Notes under the pieces: generated by a model
Database searches by the model: none
What the model was told of the DNA's origin: nothing
Seen by the model: the letters and a program-made list of their open reading frames with translations, nothing else
NCBI RefSeq assembly: GCF_003957255.1
Contig: NZ_QDIE01000008.1
Span: forward strand, 1 to 63,175
From: Actinotignum sanguinis
Lineage (GTDB): Bacteria; Actinomycetota; Actinomycetes; Actinomycetales; Actinomycetaceae
Direction of reading: 5' to 3'
Length of the DNA: 63,175 nucleotides
Translations under genes and position numbers: made by a program
Shown here: one piece after another, positions 15,967-22,667 of the stretch
Layout of the letters: each line of letters begins with the position of its first letter
How positions within the stretch are numbered: position 1 is the stretch's first letter

Positions 15967-17016
15967 TTAGGGCAGCCGGTGAATCCATTCGGGGGTGGAG
16001 AATTTCTTGTCGTAACGCTCCTGGGCCACGCGCAGATCCTCCGCGGTGATCTCACCCTGGCTCGCCCCGTATTTCTGGGTGAAAACTTCCTTGAACACCT
16101 CGATAATGGCATCGCGCGCCATCCCGGTCTGACTCTTCATGGGATCCACGCGCTTATTCGCGGAGCGGTGCCCGCGGTTCTTCTTGCCCACACTTCCCAT
16201 ATTGAGCACGTCCATCATCTTGTCCGCGTCGATGTCATATGCGAGGGTGACGTGGTGCACCATGTAGCCTGTCGCGAAGTGTTTCTGGGCCGCTCCGCCA
16301 ATTTTGCCACGGTCGGAGGCGATGTCGTTGAGGGGGACGTAGTGTGCTTTTACCCCCACCCGCGCAAGGGCCTCGATCACCCAGGAATCGAGGAAAGGAT
16401 AGGACTCCAGGAAAGACATCCCATCAACAAGCGCGGTGGGTACCACCAGCGAATAGGTGATGCAGTTGCCCGGCTCCATGAACATGGTGCCCCCGCCGGT
16501 GATACGCCGCCCCACGGTAATGCCGTGGCGATCCACCCCGTCCTGATTAATTTCATTGGAATAGGACTGGTAGGAGCCCATAACCACGAGCGGGCGATCC
16601 CATTCCCAGATGCGTAAGAACGGCTTGTGTTCCCCGCGCGCCACCGCTTCGGGGAGGGTTTCATCCATGGTCATATTGAGAACGGGGTGGATGACCGGGG
16701 TGTGAAGAACCTCAAAATCGATATCTTCCCAGGCCAGAGCGTGGCCCACCGCGCGCCGCACCGCTACCGCAACTCCGCGTGAGCTCAGCCCGAAAAGGTT
16801 ATCGGTGGGCAGCACCGCCGCCTCCACCGCCTGGGTGATGGCCTCCGCGGAAGAATCCGCGTCCAGACCTTGGATCGCTTCGGTGATGCGCCACAGCGCG
16901 CTATCCGGTTCGATGAAGAAATCGCCGGAGAGGCGAACATTCGCGAGTTTGTTATCGACCACATCGAGGTCAACAATCGCCATTTTCTGGCCGAGTTCCT
17001 TGTATTCGCCGTGCAT
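15967..17016 (-). CDS. lplA: Lipoate-protein ligase A family protein
   Basis: A 349-aa protein of the LplA/LipB/BPL fold. The core (about 115-300) contains FLRIWEWDRPLVVMGSYQS, the RRITGGGTMFMEPGNCITY lipoate-binding motif and KIGGAAQ(K), the lysine-containing adenylate/octanoate site. It would attach lipoate or octanoate to 2-oxoacid dehydrogenase E2 or GcvH proteins. An accessory domain of about 100 residues (MHGEYKELGQKMAIVDLDV) stands in front of the catalytic domain; in E. coli LplA it is C-terminal. The start at 17016 (MHGEYK) has an AAAGAAG site; a GTG seven codons upstream is possible. The 46-bp gap from fprA and same strand suggest cotranscription. Confidence 0.85.
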   Translation of the reverse strand: MHGEYKELGQKMAIVDLDVVDNKLANVRLSGDFFIEPDSALWRITEAIQGLDADSSAEAITQAVEAAVLPTDNLFGLSSRGVAVAVRRAVGHALAWEDIDFEVLHTPVIHPVLNMTMDETLPEAVARGEHKPFLRIWEWDRPLVVMGSYQSYSNEINQDGVDRHGITVGRRITGGGTMFMEPGNCITYSLVVPTALVDGMSFLESYPFLDSWVIEALARVGVKAHYVPLNDIASDRGKIGGAAQKHFATGYMVHHVTLAYDIDADKMMDVLNMGSVGKKNRGHRSANKRVDPMKSQTGMARDAIIEVFKEVFTQKYGASQGEITAEDLRVAQERYDKKFSTPEWIHRLP

Positions 17017-17061
17017 GAGCGTTCTTCTTTCTGTCACGGATGGGGAGGGATAAGCGGATAG

Positions 17062-18579
17062 TTAGAGAAGTGCGCCGTCGTGCGACTCCCCGCGAGAAAT
17101 CGCGGTCATCGTGTCACGGTTGACCACCTTGACCCGGGCGCGCCCTTGCTGGGCTCCGAGGTTTTCTTCGAAAGCTTCCAGGAGCTCCCACCCTTCCCAG
17201 GTGGTCCATTTCACACCGCGTTCGGTGAGGAGGTCGAGAAGCCCACGCCCGCCCGAGCCATCCCCGGTGGCGCGCGCGATCCCAGCTTGAGCGTCGGCAA
17301 TAAGGTGGCGAATGGTTTGGCGCGCATCGGATTTCGTGGAGCCGATCAGGCCAACGGGGCCGCGTTTGATCCACCCTGTCACGTAGTAGCCGGGCATGGT
17401 CTCCCCCGTTTCGGTGACGATGCGACCCTCCACATTCGGGATAACCCGATGGATCGGATCCCAGGGCAGCCCGTCCAGCGGCTCGGAAGCGTAGCCGATA
17501 GCGCTGTAGACCGCTTCTACCGGGTAATCCACGGTTTCTCCGGTGCCGGCCACGGTGCCGTCCCCCCGCAGCTGGGTGCGTTCCATGCGGATCCCGGTCA
17601 CGTGATCCGTGCCGAGGATTTCCACCGGGGCCTGCATGAGGTGAATATGAATTCGACGCGGGGAGGTCATCTCCTCCGGGTCGTTGAAAACCCAGTCGGT
17701 GAGGAGGTCCACCACTTGACGGGTCATCTTTGAGGAATCCAGAGCCTCTTGAGACCCGGCATCGTATTGGAAATCTTCGGGATACACCTGGATATCCACC
17801 CCGGCCACTTCGCTCAATTCGCGCAGCTCAAGCGGGGTGAACTTCACCTGGGCCGGGCCGCGCCGCCCAAAGATATGCACGTGTTCGACAGGGTTGGCGC
17901 GTAGCCCGCACTCCACATTCTCGGGAATATCGGTGTGGGCGCGCAGGTCATCCACAGACCGCACGAGGATGCGGGAAATATCGAGGGCCACATTCCCCAC
18001 TCCGATCACCGCGACGTTGCGGGCGTTGAGGGGCCAGGTGCGCGGCACATCCGGGTGGCCGTCATACCAAGAAACGAAATCTGCGGCCCCGTAGACTTCC
18101 GGAAGATCGGCGCCCGGAATATCGAGGGGTACGGATTGATCGGCGCCGGTGGCGACGACGACGGCATCGTAAAACTCGTGAATTTCAGACATGTGGACGT
18201 CTTCCCCGATTTTTACGTTCCCGAGGAAGCGAATATCGCCACGCTTGAGGATGGCATGGAGGGCTTTGATAATCGAGCCGATGCGCGGGTGATCCGGGGC
18301 AACCCCGTAGCGAACCAGACCGTAAGGGGTGGGGAGCTTATCGAAAAGGTCAATGCTGACCGGGATATCGGATTTGCTGAGGATATCCGAGGCGTAAATC
18401 CCGGCCGGTCCCGCGCCGATCACCGCTACCCGATAGGGGCGTTCCCGTGTGGCTTGCGTGGGTGTGGCTTGCTCGGGTGTGGCTTGCTCGGGTGTGGCCT
18501 GTTTGGTTGCTGCCGGCGAATCCTGCTCCGATGCGGAATGCGACGTGGCGTGCTCCGGGGCGGGGGATGTATGTGTCAC
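17062..18579 (-). CDS. fprA: Ferredoxin/flavodoxin-NADP(+) reductase, FprA type
   Basis: A 505-aa adrenodoxin-reductase-like flavoenzyme moving electrons between NADPH and ferredoxin, which in actinobacteria supply P450s and other redox enzymes. The FAD Rossmann motif is VAVIGAGPAGIYASDIL (about residues 52-68). It is followed by LPTPYGLVRYGVAPDHPRI, the NADPH motif VIGVGNVALDISRIL, FGRRGPAQVKFTPLELREL, and GYYVTGWIKRGPVGLIGSTK. The first 45 residues are a low-complexity tail of repeated EQATP units that are not part of the fold. GTG at 18579 is chosen because GAAGGAGAG lies before it. Confidence 0.94.
   Translation of the reverse strand: MTHTSPAPEHATSHSASEQDSPAATKQATPEQATPEQATPTQATRERPYRVAVIGAGPAGIYASDILSKSDIPVSIDLFDKLPTPYGLVRYGVAPDHPRIGSIIKALHAILKRGDIRFLGNVKIGEDVHMSEIHEFYDAVVVATGADQSVPLDIPGADLPEVYGAADFVSWYDGHPDVPRTWPLNARNVAVIGVGNVALDISRILVRSVDDLRAHTDIPENVECGLRANPVEHVHIFGRRGPAQVKFTPLELRELSEVAGVDIQVYPEDFQYDAGSQEALDSSKMTRQVVDLLTDWVFNDPEEMTSPRRIHIHLMQAPVEILGTDHVTGIRMERTQLRGDGTVAGTGETVDYPVEAVYSAIGYASEPLDGLPWDPIHRVIPNVEGRIVTETGETMPGYYVTGWIKRGPVGLIGSTKSDARQTIRHLIADAQAGIARATGDGSGGRGLLDLLTERGVKWTTWEGWELLEAFEENLGAQQGRARVKVVNRDTMTAISRGESHDGALL
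18447..18506 (-). repeat. Four 15-bp tandem repeats in fprA (EQATP)
   Basis: Units at 18447, 18462, 18477 and 18492 (consensus GTGTGGCTTGCTCGG on the plus strand) encode the 5-residue repeat (T/E)QATP in the N-terminal tail of FprA. The period is a multiple of three, so copy number can vary without a frameshift. Confidence 0.9.
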
Positions 18580-18637
18580 GGCTAACTCTCCTTCTGCGTT
18601 CACCTCCCCTATCTTAGCGAGCCGCGCTCACTGCGGG

Positions 18638-18858
18638 CAGGGTGGTACTGGGGAACATCGAGCCGCACAGAATGGTACTGCACGACAGAAAACCGGGTGG
18701 TGACTGTAGCTCCAGTACCATTTTGTGATCCGATCCGATGATAGGCAGTCAGTTCTGCCGAGGCTCTCAAAAAGCAACGCCTCGACATCGCGGCTCGCAG
18801 GATGCAACCCGAGAACAGCGAATCCCACAGGATGCAACCTCACGACATGAAATCCTAT
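18638..18858. repeat. Degenerate 30-bp repeat units, intergenic
   Basis: The 484-bp gap between fprA and hpf (18580-19063) holds no convincing gene. Units near 18638 and 18668 share TGGTACTG, and units near 18768, 18798 and 18828 share GCAAC; each group repeats at exactly 30 bp. Core sequences are CAGAATGGTACTG and CAGGATGCAACC, followed by ACGACA and AATCC-like blocks. An inverted copy of the TGGTACTG type lies near 18703-18728. The minus-strand translation gives a 10-residue periodicity (LHPVGFAVLG, LHPASRDVEA), but there is no supporting start signal. Confidence 0.6.
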
Positions 18859-19063
18859 TAATTATGTAGATAGCGTTGCACTCTGTTGTCGAAGGCGGCT
18901 GCGCATGGTCGGGTATGAGCCGGGCATATGGCGAGGGACCGGGCATGACGCTCGATCCCTCGCCTTGGTGTGTATTCGCGGCTTCGGCCCGCTTGTATTC
19001 CGCTAGTAGTATCCCGCTCTTCAGTGCGGGAAGCGCGGCACGAGCCGCCGCCGGGTGCGGTGC

Positions 19064-19717
19064 TTAGTGCACCGTGGTATCGAGACGAATAATCCCGTAG
19101 GTCCAGCCGTGGCGCAGGTATACCGCACACGGTTGCTTCGTTTCTTCGTCAATGAAGAGGTAGAAGGGATGCCCCACCATTTCCATTTCATAGAGAGCCT
19201 GGTCCACGGACATAGGATTGGCTTCGTAGAGCTTATCGCGCACCACAACCGGGGAATCCCCCAGCTGGGTTTCTACCGCTTCCCCGGCAGTTTCGGGACG
19301 GGTGGGATGTGCTGCTTCCACTTCTACTTCGGGTGTTGACTCCGCCTGGGCTTCCGCCGCGAGATCCTCCGCGGTAAGCGTGAGCGGTTCGCCCACCTTC
19401 TCAACCACGCGCCGGTGGGACTTGCGGCGATCACGCGAGCGGCGCAGCCGCTCAAAAAGCTTTCCGGATGCTAGATCGAGGGCGCTGTACTGATCAGCAG
19501 CTGAGGCCTCAGCCCGAATAACCGGGCCCTTGTCAATAACCGTGATTTCGATAACTTTCGAGTTATCCGCTTAGGCGGGGTTCTTTTCCTTCGACACCTC
19601 TACCTCAACGCGCTGAGCGCGCGGAGCGAACTGTTCCACCTTCGCGATTTTTTCTTCAATGTGATTGCGGAAACGGTCCGAAACTTCAGTGTTCCTACCC
19701 TTGACGATAATCTCCAC
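19064..19717 (-). pseudogene. hpf: Long-form ribosome hibernation promoting factor with an in-frame stop
   Basis: From GTG at 19715-19717 (site AAGGAGGAC) the frame gives VEIIVKGRNTEVSDRFRNHI and so on, the HPF/RaiA ribosome-binding domain. Codon 49 is TAA (19571-19573), directly after KEKNPA. Without any frame change the family sequence resumes: ADNSKVIEITVIDKG, AADQYSALDLASGKLFERLRRSRDRRKSHRR, then the C-terminal dimerisation domain NPMSVDQALYEMEMVGHPFYLFID, ending at 19064. Read through, the protein would be 217 aa, normal for actinobacterial long HPF, which dimerises 70S ribosomes into inactive 100S particles. Homologues usually have NPRLAD here, so TTA/TTG to TAA is the simplest change. 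A GTG at 19406-19408 could start a C-terminal fragment. Confidence 0.85.
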
Positions 19718-19904
19718 GGTGTCCTCCTTGGGATGTAGTGGCGGGCGCGTGGCCCGCTGAAAAAAATGCCCGCTTCTCACGCGGATAAGAGAGGCACCAC
19801 CCCCTATCCTGGGTCACCCGGTGCGCGCCTGGATCAACGTTCGCCATTGCTCGTTTCACCCGCTAACGCAGCCGGCACCGTTATTTCTTGGCATTAAGTG
19901 TAGT

Positions 19905-20816
19905 TCAGTTCACAACATTCGGAAAGGGCTGGAGCAGCGATAACGCTGTGCGCGAGTTCGCTGGACGCGGATCCGGAGCCAGGGCTAGGACCAAGGCCGC
20001 GAGCACCTGCCCACCCGCCTGCGCGATGGCACGGGCACACCCAGCCAGGGTAGAACCGGTGGTCAGAACATCATCAACGAGGATAACCCGCCCGGGGATA
20101 GTGATACCCGGGCGCAACCGGATTCCGCGGCCTTTTGCGGCCCGCTCGTGCTGCCCGGCAAGGTGACGTTGTCCGGCCCGGGCCCGCTTTTCTTTTGCCG
20201 CGTGTACCACCCGGTCCCGCAACTGCGCCGGCAGCATGCTAAGCACACCGTTGCCAACACCAAGTGGCACACCACCCTGGGCTTCACCGCTCAGGAGCAC
20301 CGGCGCCGCCCGCGCATCTACTCCCCCGGCACCCAGCCCCCGCACTGCGGCTTGCGCTAAATGCCCGGCGATGAAACGCCCGGACCGGTGGCGCGCCGGC
20401 CCGGAGGGCGCGGGAATAACGCTGAGCGCCGTGCCTTCCCACAGCGGGGCGAGTTGCCGGCAGCGCTGCGCGAAAAGAGTGGCGAAGCGGGCGGTGAGTG
20501 CGGCGTCGTTCCCGTGTTTCCAAGTGAGGAGTGCCTGCCGGCGTACCCCGATATACTCCCCCAGGGCGAAAACCGGGAAAAGGGCTTCTTCATCACCGTT
20601 GGGGAGGATCTGCATGAGGGCCGGAGCGCGGCCTTCCCCGCCGCGCCAGCTGCCGGCTACCTCCCGGGTGCAGACCGGGCACAGGGTGGTATCCCAGGCC
20701 CCGCATCCGGCGCACCAGCGCGGAAAGATAAGGTCACCGAGAGCAGTGGCCCAGGAGCGCAGCGCAGCAACAAACATGGCTCCAGCGTGCCGCATGTTTT
20801 CCGCGAACGCAGCCAC
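19905..20816 (-). CDS. comF: ComF family protein (phosphoribosyltransferase-like)
   Basis: A 303-aa ComF/GntX protein. An N-terminal zinc-ribbon (Cys35, 38, 46, 49: CAGC and CPVC) is followed by a type I phosphoribosyltransferase fold. Its PRPP loop is VILVDDVLTTGSTLAGC near residues 245-260. ComF is needed for DNA uptake in Bacillus and Haemophilus, probably at the DNA import/processing step; in actinobacteria the gene is near-universal and its role is less clear. It follows lpqB after a repeat array and two DnaA-box-like sequences; mtrA-mtrB-lpqB-comF-hpf is the usual actinobacterial order. Confidence 0.88.
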   Translation of the reverse strand: MAAFAENMRHAGAMFVAALRSWATALGDLIFPRWCAGCGAWDTTLCPVCTREVAGSWRGGEGRAPALMQILPNGDEEALFPVFALGEYIGVRRQALLTWKHGNDAALTARFATLFAQRCRQLAPLWEGTALSVIPAPSGPARHRSGRFIAGHLAQAAVRGLGAGGVDARAAPVLLSGEAQGGVPLGVGNGVLSMLPAQLRDRVVHAAKEKRARAGQRHLAGQHERAAKGRGIRLRPGITIPGRVILVDDVLTTGSTLAGCARAIAQAGGQVLAALVLALAPDPRPANSRTALSLLQPFPNVVN

Positions 20817-20828
20817 GGGCCCGCGAGC

Positions 20829-20865
20829 TGTGGATACACGCAGCGTTCGGGAAAATTGTGGATAG
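20829..20865. promoter_or_regulatory. Two DnaA-box-like 9-mers upstream of comF
   Basis: TGTGGATAC (20829-20837) and TGTGGATAG (20857-20865) each differ by one base from TGTGGATAA, the complement of the consensus DnaA box TTATCCACA. They stand 28 bp apart in the same orientation, just upstream of the comF start. Two near-matches so close together are suggestive but could be chance. Confidence 0.3.
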
Positions 20866-20880
20866 CTACCCGATAAACCC

Positions 20881-20952
20881 GGCTACCCCGGCTACTCCGG
20901 CTACCCCGGCTACCCCGGCTACCCCGGCTACCCCGGCTACCCCGGCTACCCC
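20881..20952. repeat. Eight tandem copies of GGCTACCCC
   Basis: Eight 9-bp units run from 20881 to 20952 with one substitution (unit 2, GGCTACTCC). The lpqB stop codon (20946-20948) lies inside the last unit, so the array is the 3' untranslated part of lpqB and the upstream region of comF. Confidence 0.95.
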
Positions 20953-22667
20953 GGCAGCACGATATCCGTGACGCCGGTGGCAACCGGGCGCCAGGCCCCG
21001 CCGTCGCGAGTGGCAACAACCTGCTGGTCGGTGAGGACCACGATCGATTGTTCCCCGCGCCCGGCGGTCAGCCGCACCGCCCCCGGATAGGGGGTGACGT
21101 TGAGGCGTTCCATGGGCCCGCCCACCCGAACTGCGAAAATCAGCGGATCGGTACCGGCCGTGGCGCGTCCGAGCACCGCGATATCCGTACTGGAAATCCA
21201 GGCCACCGAACTCACATCCGCCAGGCGCTGCCCCACCTCTAGCGGATCTCCGAGCGCCGTCGGCTCGTGGCGGGCATCGCGCTGAATAGGAGCAATAAGC
21301 ATCTGCACGGTGTCCCCCACCTGCGCCACGATCAGCAGCCGCGCGCCTTCGCGGGAAGCCCGCACTTCCCGAATCCGCGCCCCCTTGAGGAAAGGCGCGG
21401 TCAATTCGCGCACTCGGCCGTCATCAGCCGCGGCCAGCACCACGCCCTTGTTATCAACCTCGGAAGTCCACACCCAGCCCCAGTAGTCGTAGGAGGGCTC
21501 CACCAAGTTTTCCCCGCGCACCATCGTAAAGGGCTGGAAACCGTCGGTACTCACCCGTACTAGGGCGTCGCGCTGGGCGGTGAGCAGGGCGTAGGAGGCC
21601 ACCGAATCGGAATAATTCCCGGCCATGCGAGCCACGTGAATATCGTCGAACACACCGCTGGTAAAGACCGGGCGGGTTTTGCCTTCTTCCACCTTGTAGG
21701 GCCGGTTATTCTCCAGCACCGTAAGGTCATACGCACCGTAAGGGTACGTGGGCAGGTCCGCGATGGCGATGGTATCCAGCGGCTCACCCGAAACCGTGAT
21801 ATTCACCGAATGCACCGGCACCACGCTCTGGCCGGTAAAGGAACGCTGGATTTGCTGCACGGCGCGGGCCTGGGATTCCCTGCTGAGGGTGGAGATTTCG
21901 GCCGTGACGTCCAAAGTCAGCACGCCGCTTTCCAGTTTCGGGCTGGAGGCCATGCGCAAGGTTGTCGGAATTTCCGAGTGCACCGCATCGGCAAGCCAGG
22001 GCGAAGGACCGGCCAGCAGCCCGGCAATCGTGGAGGAAATAAAGGTCATACGCGGGTAAAAGCGCAGGTCGGGAACCATGGTATCCGAGCCGGGCCCGAT
22101 GAAGTAGAGCGGGGTACGCACGTACATCGAGGCGAAGAGGCTATCGGTCATCATGATGCCGTCTTCCAATTCGGCAATGCGCCATTCGCCGCTGGCATTA
22201 CGATCCAGTTTGAACGTGGTGGAGTGGATAGCGTCCGTGGATGCCTCGGTGTAGCGCCCGCCGGTATCCACGGTCCCCTGCGCGGTCACCGAAATAACAT
22301 AGGTGCCGTCCTCCCGTTGGGTGGGGGAAATGTTTTGAGAATTCGGGTACACGCGCACCTGGGAGCGCGGGTTCCAGGTGCGGCCGGCTTCTTTGGTGAG
22401 GAATTGGCGGGCGGTGGCGTAATCATCGCCCACCCCGCTGCTCCCGGCCAGCAGGAAACCGCGAATCACTTCTTCGGGTGAAGCGCCGGTAGCCGGGCCG
22501 GCCGGGGTGAGACCGAAAACAGCTTCTTCGGTGGGAGGCACGCTCGCCTCATTAACCGGCCCGGACCGCGGCAGTCGCCCGCATCCGGCCAGCGCCAGGA
22601 TCATCACGCTGAGCAGCGCCGCGAGGGCACGCCCCACCCCGGGTTTCTTCAGCACGTGCGCGTTCAT
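20946..22667 (-). CDS. lpqB: Lipoprotein LpqB with GerMN domain
   Basis: The 573-aa LpqB is the outer-face partner of the MtrAB system; in mycobacteria it binds the extracytoplasmic part of MtrB and tunes its activity. A lipoprotein signal ends in LALAGC (Cys29). The GerMN domain (about 200-310) includes FYPRMTFISSTIAGLLAGPS and LTLDVTAEI. A beta-propeller-like C-terminal domain follows, including RVSTDGFQPFTMV. The start overlaps the mtrB stop by 4 bp (ATGA), so translation is coupled. Confidence 0.95.
   Translation of the reverse strand: MNAHVLKKPGVGRALAALLSVMILALAGCGRLPRSGPVNEASVPPTEEAVFGLTPAGPATGASPEEVIRGFLLAGSSGVGDDYATARQFLTKEAGRTWNPRSQVRVYPNSQNISPTQREDGTYVISVTAQGTVDTGGRYTEASTDAIHSTTFKLDRNASGEWRIAELEDGIMMTDSLFASMYVRTPLYFIGPGSDTMVPDLRFYPRMTFISSTIAGLLAGPSPWLADAVHSEIPTTLRMASSPKLESGVLTLDVTAEISTLSRESQARAVQQIQRSFTGQSVVPVHSVNITVSGEPLDTIAIADLPTYPYGAYDLTVLENNRPYKVEEGKTRPVFTSGVFDDIHVARMAGNYSDSVASYALLTAQRDALVRVSTDGFQPFTMVRGENLVEPSYDYWGWVWTSEVDNKGVVLAAADDGRVRELTAPFLKGARIREVRASREGARLLIVAQVGDTVQMLIAPIQRDARHEPTALGDPLEVGQRLADVSSVAWISSTDIAVLGRATAGTDPLIFAVRVGGPMERLNVTPYPGAVRLTAGRGEQSIVVLTDQQVVATRDGGAWRPVATGVTDIVLPG

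Noticed and set aside
18628-18843. 71-aa minus-strand frame over the 30-bp repeats
   Set aside because: No ribosome binding site or recognised domain; its 10-residue rhythm is explained by the DNA repeat.
18640-18860. CRISPR array
   Set aside because: The 30-bp units are themselves similar end to end with no unique spacers between them, and no cas genes are in the window.
19064-19717. Frameshift in hpf
   Set aside because: Both halves lie in the same frame on either side of the TAA, so the lesion is a nonsense codon and not an indel.
20657-21019. Minus-strand frame with a Gly-Ser-Arg repeat
   Set aside because: It reads the 9-bp array and the lpqB and comF genes out of frame.
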